Counted from the stretch's first letter, positions 35,801 through 48,239 are shown. The stretch: 64,000 nt of DNA from Cydia pomonella (GCF_033807575.1 NC_084703.1:9672001-9736000), one strand, 5' to 3'. The notes: a model not told the origin generated them from the letters alone. Numbers and translations are program-made.

Positions 35801-37363
35801 ATCAAGGTAAGCACCTCGTGCCCTTGGCCTGTATAAAATCGGTCCCAGACCCTGATCAATGGTATCTGCGTGCAGTGTTACATTGTTTAGGAAGACAGGA
35901 AGATCTCTATAGACAATATAGACATAGTAGTAGTGGCCTTGTAGTGTTCTTGTTAATGAAAATCTGTAAAGAAGGAGGAAAGCCTCAATTCAGACCATCA
36001 TCGCGGGGCTTCATATATTTATTCTATGAAGGATTATTTTTTTAAAGCTCAAAACATTATTCCAGTGTTTAATATGGTACGTACTTAAGGTTATTATTAT
36101 TTGGATTGTTATTGGTTTAAACTGTTATTTTTGTTAAAACTGTTTATTCAATAACTTTTTCCCTATCGTTTGTTTAATCGATTTCATTTTTATCGGTCTT
36201 GCAGAGTGGCTGCTTCGCAATTAAAAACATTAAACTGCCCAGAACTGATCGCAAATAGCAAGATGGATTACGTTAATATTGCAGTGAAATTGGGATTAGA
36301 TTACAAATAGTAAGTATATTTATTCAAATAAAAATTTGTTTAATATAATGCTGATTCTGTTTGACTTAAGAATGTTTGTCTCACGATAATCTATTGTTCG
36401 GGTCCTAATGAAAGGTAAAAGCTTCGTTGAGGTAAACAAAACGATTAGGATCGGACTGGATATTATGGGGTTAGGTTAGGAGGCTTCGAAAGACCGACGA
36501 CGGACGGTCTGGCCTAGTGGGTAGTCCTACACGATTTTCGTTCATAGTTTTAAAACGAATAGGTACGGGACCTAATCGCGTAAACTTACGTTTATTATAA
36601 GGCCTGACGATTCGAACGTGACATTAAGTTCGTGATAACAGGCAGACTGGCGAGGAATTGTATCAACATCTTGCTGCGTGGGTTTTGCGAACTACCCGCA
36701 CTTGGTCTTGATTATTCACTTGTACGCTAGGGTTGTCACTTTGCCTACACAAAACACTCACGACATCCGATGGTATATGTTGGAAAGTTCAGTTCGCCCT
36801 CAACCATGTAAAGACTTCTATTACGGTAAAGGTCACCAAGGAAAGTTTTTAGCAGACATAATTTGTATCAAAATGGGTCCAATTTGATTTCAGAAGACCT
36901 TTATAGGTCCTCAGATACAGCTGCTAAAAGTTGCTTGATTTTTTTCATATCAGTAGTATACTACCAAACACCAAAAAAAGTTCGGACTTGGTTATCAGAA
37001 CCGACATTTAGTATTTTGTTAGGCATGGTACTAGGCCTCTAAAACAGTAAATAATCATTCATGAAAGAGACAACTTCCAAAGTCAAAAGGTTAACTCCCT
37101 TCGGTCGTGTTTTAATTTATCGTCACTCGTTGCGAATTAACTACTTTTCGCACTTTTATCGTAATGTTCTTCTTGCGTTTAATCATGTTTTTCTCTCTCA
37201 TTTCAGCCGTCGATACGTCCGCGCGAAAGTCTCCGAGGCTCGCTTCAGCAGTACTTTATTCGACTGTAAACATTACGCGCGCGGCTTGGAGTCTTTATAT
37301 GATAAAATGTGGAAGCAATATCAGAATGGCGAGGAACCAATGCATATGAAAACGTTTACGTAA
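29830..37363 (+). CDS. O-GlcNAc transferase-like protein, N-terminally short
   Basis: OGT transfers GlcNAc from UDP-GlcNAc to Ser/Thr of nuclear and cytosolic proteins. Six exons are recognised, all GT-AG and in phase: 29830-30224, 30871-32096, 34993-35284, 35626-35806, 36205-36309, 37207-37363, giving about 784 residues. The first begins inside a TPR (TVAVYLQSLKLTPNNG). About seven TPRs follow (for example PDAYCNLANALKEKG), then the split catalytic domain. Conserved catalytic segments are present: GNHPTSHLMQS, GYTKGARNEIFALRPAP, CNFNQLYKVDP, KEEHVRRGQLADICLDTPLC, NGHTTAMDVLW, LASRVAASQL. Usual OGT has 12-13 TPRs and about 1050 residues. The missing 260 or so residues are not found between this gene and Trh. 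Several normally invariant positions differ (AKVSEARFSSTLF where KVW..R..SPLF is usual), suggesting a fast-evolving paralogue. AATAAA occurs at 37603. Confidence 0.85.
30871..32096 (+). CDS. Large exon of the OGT-like gene (TPRs plus catalytic lobe 1)
   Basis: This 1226-nt exon starts GGAAGTTGAAAGAGG after a TTACTTACAG acceptor and ends TCGCAG before GTGTGT. It encodes the last three TPRs (FADAYSNMGNTL, FADAHCNLAS, FPDAYCNLAHCLQ), the linker, and the N-terminal catalytic lobe with GNHPTSHLMQSIPGLHD, which holds the His equivalent to human H498. It also covers the first part of the intervening domain (FIGDHMQMFPHLKN and onward). The intervening domain is the least conserved part, as expected for the family. 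The frame is open throughout. Confidence 0.9.
32427..32640 (+). repeat. Third copy of the 11080-11575 module
   Basis: GCAGTTCCACTTCATCAAAT, GATGAAAATACTAAAATCGC and GGATTCCTCATAGATGCCAT match the two tandem copies in the hydroxylase intron. It lies in the intron after the large OGT-like exon. Confidence 0.65.
33144..33195. repeat. Short tandem repeat (GTGTACAAGTATACGYT)
   Basis: About three copies of a 17-bp unit, GTGTACAAGTATACG(T/C)T. Each is itself near-palindromic (GTATAC). Confidence 0.75.
34414..34543. mobile_element. Foldback MITE, about 130 bp, in an OGT-like intron
   Basis: Left CTTTAAGGGGCCCATTG...CGGACGGTATCGGCCTGTCA and the reverse complement of the right arm agree over about 48 bases around a short centre. 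It is a nearly complete palindrome. Confidence 0.85.
35336..35499. mobile_element. MITE, 164 bp, in an OGT-like intron
   Basis: TTAACTAACACAAGCGGG at 35336 is exactly mirrored by CCCGCTTGTGTTAGTTAA (35482-35499). The inverted repeat extends further with mismatches (TCTTAATCGCGTAT against ATACGTGATTAAGTC). The interior GC-rich CCTCCGACCTCCGACGTCTC segment has no frame. Confidence 0.85.
36497..36525 (+). repeat. SINE head fragment
   Basis: GGTCTGGCCTAGTGGGTAGT matches the A-box head of the SINE at 5657. It is truncated right after the A box. Confidence 0.6.
37097..37172. repeat. Fragment of a CCTTCGGTCGTGTTTTAATT repeat
   Basis: It matches 52301-52380 (same orientation) and 60240-60300 (reverse). 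It lies just before the last OGT-like exon. Confidence 0.65.
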
Positions 37364-39012
37364 TTCATTTTTGAAATGTTTCGAACTTTCGGGAAAACGG
37401 TAATTCAATATATTTCAAAAACTGGACAGTAAATATTGCCCCTGCTTAGTATATAACTTCCTTCTTAATAACAAAAAGGTATTTAAGAGGTCATTTAAGT
37501 GTTCAGTAATTTTCTAGACTGTCATGTGATCTTAAAATTTAAATCGGTATGTTTATGTAAGAAAGACATATTTGTCTACACTTTTTCCAGATTCCAATTG
37601 TTAATAAATGGGTACTTACAATACGTTTTACCGCTAAATATTTATGTAAATAATTCATGTAATATGTGTTTTTTTCCGTTTTGACCTTCAAAATGGATGT
37701 TTATATAATGTTTAATTCACTGATGTCTTGGTACACGAATGTAGCCTTAATATTTTCCGATCTGTTTCGAGGATCCTAATGATAAGCTGTCCGCGGTGGA
37801 TAAATACGGAGTACCAAATTCTACATCAAAACATGCATATTCCTTAGCATACCATCGACGTACGTAATGTCCGTCTGTCTGTCCGTAGATATGTATGTGT
37901 TATATACAATAGTAAGTTTAATTGGAATGCATTTCGTTTCTTACATGGTTTTATAAATTTATTAATAAATAAAACTTAGAGGTGATGTGTTGGGCCTTCG
38001 AAAAAAATTGTACAAACTAATCAACAAAAATGTGTAGAAGCTAACGGAAGATAATTAAAATCAACGTGTCAACCGTATCCTATTTTTCATATGCTTTCAT
38101 CTTACATACTATGCTAAAATACTTTAAACGATGATGGGTTTCATTGCATGGATAATATTTTGTAAGATTTTTTGATGGAACACGTTCAACAACACGAAAT
38201 TAATGTAGAAATGTGAAATCCGCAATATTTTGTAGCATTTTTAAAACGTATAATTTTACCTTATTTTTTGATTGCCCTAATGGCCCTATATTAAATACAA
38301 TTACTAGACTCCCTATGCTATAACGAGAAAAAAAACGAAGAACAACTATATAATTTAAAGCTTTTTTAAGTCGAAAATGACGAGCGACTTATTTATCATG
38401 ATTCTTTTGCTTTCATTTTGGCGCAACCGTGTGAGATGACGTCACAGCAGGCGCGCTTTTCGTATGTGAAGCATTTTCACTCGCATAAGCGCGCACTACA
38501 TTTACTTTTGCAATTCGGAAGTTTCTGGAATACAATAGATAGGTGTCGGGGTTATTAGAAATATTAGACTGTCACGGGAACTAGGATCCATTGCCATCTT
38601 TAAAAAAAAATCATGCATGAAGCTAATTGTTTTGAACTAGTAGTACCTACCCAATGGGGCAGAGTGGGGTACAGTGGATCATGGGCCAACGTGGGTGTGG
38701 GTCTTTTAAAATAACTTACTAGTATTTCTTGTCCACAAGTAATCGCTCACGACGTTGCCGCATTTACACTCGTACGTGTGCCAAATAAGTTATCATATCA
38801 GTTTCAGAACAAAATTCGAAGTGATGAGCAGTGGCTGCCGTATTTTACATGATGTTTAACAAGTCGTTAGTCGAATTAAAATCAAATAAGAATAATAAAA
38901 TCATAAAAAGACACCTAACTACAGTTAGTAAGCTGATGTGACCGTTATGCCGCTTCCCCAACATATTTTGTACTTGTTTGTTTTTGCTTTCAATGAAGGT
39001 ACGGGTGCCAAT

Positions 39013-39052
39013 GATATGATATGATGATATGATATGATATGATATGATATAT
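39013..39052. repeat. (ATATG)n microsatellite
   Basis: About eight units of ATATG. Confidence 0.9.
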
Positions 39053-39119
39053 TCTTGGGTGTGGTCCGACAAGCACCTGGCCGTTTTAATGTTAGGGTTT
39101 AACAACAATATTCTATGTA

Positions 39120-39250
39120 AGCCAGTAGGGCTAAGATGGTCGGCTCTTTATCATTTGTCACCATACCTGTCACGTTCTAACAAGTATGTAAGCGCGAAAG
39201 TGACGGGCATAGTGACAGGTGATAACAATGGAACCATACTGCCACCGCTG
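39120..39250. mobile_element. Degenerate inverted-repeat element
   Basis: GTAGGGCTAAGATGGTCGGC...ATTTGTCACCATACCTGTCA is mirrored imperfectly by TGACGGGCATAGTGACAGGT...GGAACCATACTGCCACCGC. The plus-strand open frame across it is a shadow. Confidence 0.45.
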
Positions 39251-39438
39251 TATATTTGTACGATATATTTTATTTACAATTGTGGATACGATGTATGTTG
39301 CGAATTTCGTTCAATGTCTTTTTTTATTATTATTGAGAATCAAACAGTCTTAAAATAAACATATGAGCAACGTAGCTAATAGCTACAAATTGATTTCTTA
39401 TAAACTTATAGTTTCCTAATTTTAAAATTTCGCTGTAC

Positions 39439-39925
39439 AATAGGGTTGTTTCCAATTTTTTGAAACGCTTGTAAATATTACGTTCTGTATTAACTATAAG
39501 TTGCCCTAAAATTCAACTTTTATACTAAAAACGGCTTTAAATATGTTAAATTAACAAAATATATTTTGACAGATGCTTTCGCGCCCAAAACTCTTTGAAA
39601 ATTGTGTGACGTCATAGTTTACGGTTTGACACATAACTACATACACATGTAGAAGATACGAACTGTCAACTGACATTTGTTATTTGTTGTTTATCGCCTA
39701 ACTGTCAACAGTGTCAATCCGAGAGTTGTGACGTCATCAGAATCTTCAATGATTTTTCGAGTTTGGTCACGTGACGTGTGCCAAAAGATATTTTAAATTC
39801 AATATTTACAAAAATATGGTCGTTACAGGTCCCCTAAAAGTAATTTAACATGTTCTTATAATCCAAAAGAATTTATTTGGGATACAATTCTGCCCTTAGA
39901 TTTGTAGATGGAAACAACCCCTATT
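39439..39925. mobile_element. MITE-like element, about 487 bp
   Basis: Terminal inverted repeats are AATAGGGTTGTTTCCA and TGGAAACAACCCCTATT. The interior holds several TGACGTCAT-type and ACTGTCAAC/GTCAACTGAC motifs but no long frame. Confidence 0.75.
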
Positions 39926-40699
39926 GAAAAAATAATAGCAGTGTAAACTTATAGTGTACATAACAAAAGCATAAATGTATATTTAAAAAAAATATAGAGA
40001 ACTGAGAAAAGACTCTAATTACAGGTACCTACTATCAGGTTGCTACAACTTTTAACCGCTATTTTAGAAAAAAAAATACGGTTATTTTAAAGAGGCCTAA
40101 TGAATTGCAAAACAAATCTGCGTCCATACATTTTTCATTGTACTGCTTACATGCGCGTCCAATATCTGAATGACCTTTCAATTATGATTCTACGTAAGCA
40201 TTATCAGGTAAAAACTTAAGTTTTAACTGATAATCTCTATTGTATGTGTGTGTAAAAAGTAATAATAGTAATTATTATGGTAATTTTCAATTAAATTAAA
40301 TTTAATTCTTTATTTCGAATCTAGGGAGGGCCATATAGTGTTACTTTTATCATTCATTTTTATCGTACATTTTAATGGACAGGATTAATAAAATATCCTT
40401 GATAAGTATAGAATGAATTTTCAAAATCGTGTCATATAAATATAGTACTTGTGGAAAGCGTGTACAAATATTGTACTGAAAGAATGGATTTACTAAGGTA
40501 TGTTTTACCTATAGCTCACATTTAAATCTAGGGCTCCGTCCAAAAAACCCATTTGAAATAGAGATTATTATATAGATATTGTGAATTAAATCACCCGTTA
40601 ATGAATGTTAATCAATGTTAAATATTTCATCTTCTGTCGCTTTTTTAAAGTAATGAATATTTATATTGGTCTAGTGTGTATTATTTCAATACCTGCATA

Positions 40700-40980
40700 T
40701 AGTGATGGGTCGATACCAGATTACTCAAAGTGGGAATATTCCCGGTAACGCTACCAGTAATATTACCCCTGATCGGTAACATTGAGAAACTTTGAAAAAA
40801 TTATAAGAATTGTATACGTTTTTTCGTGTTAAATACTTAAATAGATATTAATGCTATTATTTACAGTCATAAAACAGTTAAGGATGCTCTGATAGAGTAA
40901 ATTCCCAGTGTTACCGGTAATATTCCCAATATTACCAGGTATTTTTCCAAAGTTACTGGGAACAATATTATTCAGAAATA
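40700..40980. repeat. Region rich in TTACCGGTAATATTCCC motifs
   Basis: Arms GGGAATATTCCCGGTAACG (40731 onward) and GTTACCGGTAATATTCCC (40910 onward) recur in both orientations. A GTGATGGGTCGATACC sequence at the left resembles hAT-type MITE ends. A non-autonomous element is likely, but the right boundary is unclear. Confidence 0.4.
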
Positions 40981-41103
40981 ATGATTAAAATAATGCTTAA
41001 CTGTTTATTTTTTATTCTTTATTCTTATTCTTCTTTAATGATCAGAGTTTTCTAAAAAAATATCAATTAAATTGCTAAAAATAGAATAAACTTTGTACAT
41101 TTT

Positions 41104-41205
41104 TAGTAGTGTAAGGTACATATTTAGTTGTGTAAGGTACATATTTAGTAGAGTGAGGTACATATTTAGTTGTGTAAGGTACATATTTAGTAGTGTCCGA
41201 CTGAA
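41104..41205. repeat. 21-bp minisatellite
   Basis: Four or more units of AGTTGTGTAAGGTACATATTT, alternating with AGTAGAGTGAGG-type variants. The minus-strand frame reading repeated NMYLTQL/NMYLTLL is a translation of this array. Confidence 0.9.
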
Positions 41206-43515
41206 ACATGTATTTTGCCGAAACCGAATGTTCGGGTTTGGTTCTAGGTTATGACAATACAAATCAAGGCACGCGTCGTCGTGAATGTGAAGATCTTCTC
41301 AAATAGTTTCCATCAACTCTCATGCGCATGGCATTCCTGTATATGCATTAACATGCAGGTGTAACAAAAATAGTGGGGATCCGTTCGCATATTCGGCATC
41401 GTGTTCTGATTAGGAAAAAGTAGAAATTTGACGCAATTTTTTTGACGCGAAAAAAATATTTTTGTTCTATGGGGCAATTCGCCCAAGTCGGTCGCCGGCC
41501 TGGGACGCAGACACTGCAAACGCACATCGTTGATCGCATGCGTCTATCACTGCGATTTCCGGGCAAAACAACCGAGCGCTTATTAGAGTGCTATTACATA
41601 CATTGGTAAAATAAAAACTCATCTATAATGAAATTAATACGTCGAGAACGGCTCAGCAAAAACTTATTTGTAATAAAATTTAAGCTAAGTTATAATCGAG
41701 TTTAAAGCTTATTAATACTACGTTTTACCATGCCTCCCATACGACTTAGTATATATTAAATAAGGAAACTGATGTGTGGAGTGAGCACTAGAAGCTTACC
41801 TATTTCTCTTTGCAAACCGGCAAACCGGCATTTTGAACTTTTCGTCATCACGTTGCTAACCGAACTGAGATTATTGCCCCGATTCGAAGAATGCAATACG
41901 GTAACGATAAGTTCTGGTTTAGATAAATTCTCATTTAGATATCGTTTATATGTCGTATAATTGACAGAATTAGCTCTATTCGGGCAACCAATGTCACTTT
42001 GACGTTAGAAATATCGTAGATAGATCTTATTGGGAATCGAAATAAACGTCAATTTTGACATATCGTTTAGCTATCGATCTTTTAAAGATCTTAAACGTGT
42101 CAATAGACTGTTAATCCACTGCCGCGAGAAGATGTAATTATGTACATTCGGAGTGGGCTGGAGGATGTTCGGTCCGTATAAAACTACAATACTTATTCTG
42201 TGGTTTAGGAGTCCCTTAAGATGGAATTACTGTTCCATTATTAGAGGTGACTAACGCCATGGGATTTTTCACAGTAGCGTGTCGCAACGCAAACTAAATT
42301 CGTCTCTCGTTTCGAAATGCGTTGAAAGATGTAATGCCTGCCTAAATCAATGCTGAACTACTTGCCCTTAGACTCGGGTTCGGACGGTATTTACAGGAAG
42401 ATGAATAACGTGCGTATGTACATACCTATTTCCGTTCGGAAGATTAAAATACATAATGCTTAGAAATATATTTATCTCAAACATGCAATGAATTATAAAA
42501 TATTGTCGGTTTGCTCCTTATCGCAGTAGTCCGACAAGAAATTGTAGAAATTTATTGAGGGCGCCACTGAGTTTTAACAGGAAACATATGATGCAAACAT
42601 ACATACATCCATTTTCTGCAAGTACAAGTATATAAAGACGCGTGCGTGCAGTACCTATGCTGTTTGACAGTTGACGTTTGGCGTTGACATAATGTATTTA
42701 GCAGTGTTGACCGAAACGTTAATGCAATTGACCATTAACCATTTCAAATTGAACCATAAACTGTGACCGTCCGTTGCGATAAAGACAACTGTAGCTAAGG
42801 CGAAAAATCTTGCGTAAAAGTCGCAGAAATATGTCAAATTTGAATTATTAATAATTTGATATTTTAAGCAATAATTTTCAACATAGCCCAGAGGCTACTA
42901 GGATGTGTCACTTGTTTCACAAGAAGGTAAGACTGACAAGTTCGAAAAAAAAAATGTTAAGTATTTTTGTAAAAATATGTCGATGGTTGGAAACACCCAA
43001 ACAAAAGTTACGGTAAGGCTTAAAAATTATAGTATAATAATAATTTTTTATCTCAATAAATTCATGCCCGCAACACCACAAGCTTAGCTCTCACGCCGCT
43101 ATTTACGTCATTCGACATGACTAATGCCGGCCTCTTACTCGTCTTAACGATGGCGCACCGCGTGCCCGTGTCAGCAGTGGCGAGCGAGTCACCGCAATTA
43201 GCAATAGGTAACCCAGTCGTACTATTCCAGCCTTTAAAGGGTATCCACCCTTTAAAGCCTGTCCTTTAATTTTATCTGCCGCTTCCTTTGAACTGTATGC
43301 AGACAAGAAATGTATAAAACATCGCACAAATATTGATAACCTAATAAATAAGGGTTCCTTTTGTACCTTTTTGGTTCGGAACCCTAAAAAGGGGAGCAAG
43401 TAGAATACATATAATGAATTAATGATAAGGGGGAATATTCATTCGGGTTGCCTGAGAGCATGCCAATGAAATAGATTATAAAAAAAATATTTTGAGTGTC
43501 AAACGCGGCGATTAC

Positions 43516-43772
43516 TTAGGCCCGATTTACACATTGAGTAGTGTTAAGTTGTTAGAGTAAGACCAAGACAAGTTGGCAGCGATTTTGACAGCCCCGGAAG
43601 TGCCAATGTTATTTTAAACGTCAAACTTCAATGAAATTATGACGTTTACTTAACACTTGCACAGGCTGGGCTATCAAAATCACTGCCAACTTATCTTGGT
43701 GTAACCTTGCGTTTAAATACCGAAAGTATGAACTCGTACTTAACATTAATCAATGTATAAATCGAGCCTTAA
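43516..43772. mobile_element. Full-length foldback MITE, about 257 bp
   Basis: TTAGGCCCGATTTACACATTGA at the left mirrors TCAATGTATAAATCGAGCCTT at the right. Internal pairing also exists (CAAGTTGGCAGCGATTTTGA against TCAAAATCACTGCCAACTTA). The whole element can fold into one long hairpin. Confidence 0.8.
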
Positions 43773-43784
43773 CAAAAAGCGGCA

Positions 43785-44215
43785 AAGTGCGAGTCGGACT
43801 CGCCCATGAAGGGTTCCGTACCATTTATGACCTATTAAAAAAAAATGATGTCAGTGTACGTCCGAAATTGGCCTGTAAGCTGTAACTGAGATACTTCATC
43901 GTACGCGTCGGTTTGTTTGGTTTGCCAAGCTTTTCGTTTTTTTTTCCCCTCGAAGTCCTTGAATCGCAATAGAAGGAGTTTCACAGTCTTAATTTTAGCG
44001 AGGCGATCCAAATTAAAAGGCTCTAGGATACTTATATTTAGACATTGAATCTGAGAAAGCGCAACGTTTAAACAACCTACAGCAAGATACCCCAGGTCGA
44101 CCACTACTCTAAGCAATGTAAAGGTAACGTTCGGATTCCCGACCGCAGCTGCACTACTGACGCAGTATCTGTAACGCGACATTACTGTCAAGTGCATTAC
44201 TGCCGCTGACTGAAT
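43785..44215. repeat. Reverse copy of the 770-1400 element end
   Basis: GTGCGAGTCGGACTCGCCCA and GGGTTCCGTACCATTTATGA are the reverse complement of 1254-1310. GACCGCAGCTGCACTACTGA near 44140 matches 1326-1384 in reverse. The 120-codon minus frame inside (43835-44197) is a repeat translation. Confidence 0.6.
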
Positions 44216-47200
44216 AATGTAAGTTCTTTAGGACGCCAAGTTCTTATGAGTGCCGTTATCAAATCTGACCATTACAACCCAAAGGCGAAGAACGGGTAGA
44301 GCATGATTAGAAAGATACATCAAACAGTCCAAACGGACCTATTTTCAGTAAATGACCTCAAAATGGCATCATTGCGCGGTCTCAACATGCAACAAAAATA
44401 ACGAAACAAAAACGTACAAAAACTCTGAGCATTTTAACTTTAATGCTATGTTGGTGCTCTAAATACCGCACAGCAAAGTAGCAAACTGTTCAACTGATTT
44501 GGGTTTATACAAATATGCGGCCCCTGCCTGGTAATCTACCTGCTGGTAACTAACAGCAAAGAGAATTTGAAATAGAGGTGTATTGTCAAAGCAAACTTTG
44601 TGGCCACGTAAATTTACTGCCTTATCTTTCGACACGTGATTAAAACTTTGAAAAAAACGCCATTTGACTTTGATCCTTATTATTTCACTAATATGTGTTC
44701 AATTTGTTAAATGTCAAAAACCGGCGCCATCTTACCGGGCACAACCTAAAGGTTATGGCGACATCGCTTGAAACGCTATACCTTTGCTTTGGCCTTTGAT
44801 CTATTAGATGGCGCCACTTTATCATCGCCGACTGTTAGTGATCTATATACACCAAAATTATCTACAATAATGCCACGTGCCGTACCGTAATTTTCTGCCG
44901 CGACAGCCATCTTGAAACAGCTCTGGCAGGAGTTGGGGAAAAATGCTATAAAAACTGTTTCCCTATTTTAGCTATGATATTCTATTTGGTAATTAAAGCA
45001 ATATAACAAACATTTACGTTTAAACTTCTGTTCCTAAAATAATATCAATATTCCGATCTACAACTAATCTATAGAAAAGCTAAAGTTGATAAATTAATCA
45101 AAGTGCAAAATTTGCTCCGAAAAATTCTGAACATGGACCCTCCACACATCGCACCCATTTTCGCCTGCGCAATTATCCGTCTCCTTGAGCTGTAACGGCT
45201 GAAAAAAAAGTTCAGACAAAAAAACTGGTACGAACGCGCTTATTAGCTCGATCAATCAACAATACGAAATTTAAATGCAAAAAATTATACAAAAAGTTAG
45301 AATTCCGAGGATAGATCCAGGGACCTCTCTCTCTCCCTGATACAAACCTTATTTAGTCAATCAAAAATAGGAAATTAAAGTGCAAAAAAAAACATAAAAG
45401 AATTCGTTGTTTGGGGTTAGAACCCAGAACCTTGTCATTGCATAGCGAGCGTATGTGTTATGGTGAAATTAGGGTACTTATTCTCGAGTAAAACTTAAAT
45501 ATCTAAATACCCCCTAAACCAGTGTTCTAAAATATCTGAATATTTCGCAAATCACTCAGTAAACATGTCTCACAAGGAAGACACTCTTATGATATCGATA
45601 TGGCTATTTGTATAGGCGCGACTTACCATGAATCCGCCATTTTGAAACATTTCCAAAAACTGGATCGACAAAAAAAAATCTATTTAATCATAGAATATGG
45701 GCACAGAATTTCACCTGTAGTTGAGAATTGCGACCTGTAGAGGAGAACATCCGGACATACGAAAGCAGATTGGCCGAGTCAAAACGTAGACCTACGCTAC
45801 GCTTCAGTCAAAAACGTAGACCTACGCTACGCTTCGGTCAATAACGATTTGCTTTGAGACATGAGCTAATATTATCTATTTTTTCTTGAATTGACACAAT
45901 TATATGTATTAAGTTGGTTGGTTGCTTGGTAAAATTAAAAAACATTTTTGAAAAATGATTTATTTTTCTTTATTATTTTACATAATATTTATCGTTCATA
46001 AGTATACATAAATACTATGGTGTCGGTAATAATAAATATTTTAAATACAAAACTGATTTCACGACTTTTTATTTTATTTTGATAAGTTTACATTCCCATT
46101 TCGTGTAGTTAGCATCTATCCGATTGGAAAACAATGCAGTTTACTGGGAGAGGTGTAGATTACAAAACAACTTAGTGACCTACTCGACACGTTTATAAAG
46201 CGTACACATGGATTAGTCATTCACGGGCTATTGCGACGCGACTTTGGTGGGCGCGCGGGCGCATAGATTGCTTCAACGAGGGACTTTACTACAACAATCA
46301 ATACAGCTGTAAATTTTGCAGAATAATAGTGGAGCACATAGGTTAGGTATACAAAATCATCCAGGTAATATCTGTAGGCACAACTGGTCCATTTAATCTA
46401 TAGTCTGTACCCAAAGTCTACCATATATGATTCTGCAAAATGACTGCAACCGCAGAAGCACCGTAGAGCCTGAGTATAAAACCCCCGGTGACCGAGATAT
46501 GAGCCGGCGGCATCTTAGATTGAATTCACGTATGCACGTCACCATTGATTATCAACATTATTTCTTATTTTTACGGAAAGCACATTGTTTTCATTCTATC
46601 GTTTCTTTATTGATTTAGAATTTATATCCTTATTACAGCATCGTTGTAATTAAACACTACGTTTCAATCTACAGTCATAGTTTATCGCTATAGTATATAT
46701 ACGTATGTATATATATTCGTTTTAACATCTACTTTGTATGTTGCTTGGTGTTAATGAGTCAATGAGACACTGCTACCTTTTTGATTAATTATTGCTATTA
46801 TGTATCAATGTGAGCTGTTTTTCTTATAACGAACTTCTAGGTTATTATTAATTTGTGGTGACGTTGTTATTTTTAATATACGAGTTTTAATGGGTTTAAT
46901 TTGTTAAGGCTACACAAATATATGCACTGTTTGTAATGCAGGAGAGCGGCTGCGGTGGCATGCAGCTCATACCGAAACGTGCCACATATCAAAAAATCGT
47001 GCGAAATACCGAATATGTAATACAACTTTTACATTATGTACGCATTTGAATGAAATAGGTTACTTTTTAAGTGAGCGCTGATATTTAGTGACAATTTCTA
47101 AATAAACTACAAATCGTGTGGCTCTTAGTTGCAACCAAATTATAATTTATTATTATAAAAATTGTGCAGAGGGCATTATATCTAAGGATTAAAGTGAAAG

Positions 47201-47530
47201 CATTGTTAGTGACTTGGTTTAAATTAGGCATAGTTTGTGAGATCCGTCAAACGTATTTAAAAGACGATTTCTAAATTTATACTTACGTATCTAACCTATA
47301 CGAAAATGTCGTCCTTGTGTTCTTACGAAACTTAAATTACATACTATTTTGAATGTTTTTATAAGACACGAAATCTACAGGTTGAACTGTACTGGTAATT
47401 ATTGCTATTGTAAACTTCTTTAGAATTTATGTTGCAATGGAGACTAAGTACTACTATCAATTCAGTCGCCCTTAATACACCCGCACCCCTAAGTCATGTG
47501 CGCCACGATAGCTTGTCGCGCTAGAAATAG
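44216..47530. other. Intergenic, no gene recognised
   Basis: This is unassigned AT-rich DNA. At 45777-45840 a segment of about 30 bases, AACGTAGACCTACGCTACGC with flanks, is duplicated in tandem. No coding motif was found on either strand. Confidence 0.5.
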
Positions 47531-47536
47531 ACTATT

Positions 47537-47672
47537 GAGGGCCTACCGCGAACACCGTAGTTCGCAAATTGCGGGCATCTTTCTCTGTCGCTCTAATTAG
47601 GTACGACTTAATTGGAATAAAAGAGAATGATGCCCGCAATTTGCGAACTTCGGTGTTTGCGGTATGCCCTCT
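47537..47672. mobile_element. Foldback MITE, about 136 bp
   Basis: GAGGGCCTACCGCGAACACC...TTCGCAAATTGCGGGCAT is mirrored by ATGCCCGCAATTTGCGAACT...GCGGTATGCCCTC. The arms of about 48 bases match almost completely. Confidence 0.85.
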
Positions 47673-48105
47673 GGTCTCTTTCTAATTATTAATCACGTTC
47701 GTCATGTCTCCGCGCATGTGTCCTAGGGGTGCCGAACTTATTTATTGCTTTATTACTTGCATGGTCAAATCATGGGTCCGAATAATACAGAACCTATACA
47801 GTTGATGTGTCGTATACCGCACCGCAAACGGGCTGAAAAAAACAGTAATTGGAAATTGATTCATATACCTAAAATAGGCAATCATACATAATTGATTTCT
47901 AAATTTGATAAAAAAAAATTTTTTGAGTATCACATTTAAAATATCTACATTGAAACCTTCCAAAAAGCGTAAACATTTTTGAATATTACGGCAGCGAATT
48001 TGTTTCATTCGCAATCTTAGCCTCGTTTTGATGGTACACGGTTTCCGGCGCTTAAGGCATGGAATCGTTAGCGACATGCTTATAGAAACGCAATTCACTC
48101 CAGGC

Positions 48106-48236
48106 AGCGTAGACAAGATCTGTAGCGAACGAAACGCAACTGTCTCTATCGCACTAATATGAAAAAGTGATTGAGATAACTACGCTACGCTACGGAGCGT
48201 GAACGATTTGCATCTTGTCTAAGCGCCCGAAGTATT
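48106..48236. mobile_element. MITE-like inverted repeat, about 130 bp
   Basis: GCGTAGACAAGATCTGTAGC mirrors GATTTGCATCTTGTCTAAGCGC. Inside, AACTACGCTACGCTACGG pairs with less fidelity. Confidence 0.55.
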
Positions 48237-48239
48237 ATT

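Noticed and set aside
41035..41262. Frame with repeated NMYLTQL units
   Set aside because: It is simply the translation of the 21-bp minisatellite.
43835..44197. 120-codon minus-strand frame
   Set aside because: It lies within a dispersed repeat that matches 1254-1384 in reverse; not a gene.
47742..48116. 124-codon minus-strand frame
   Set aside because: It overlaps a MITE-like inverted repeat at 48106 and shows no known motif.
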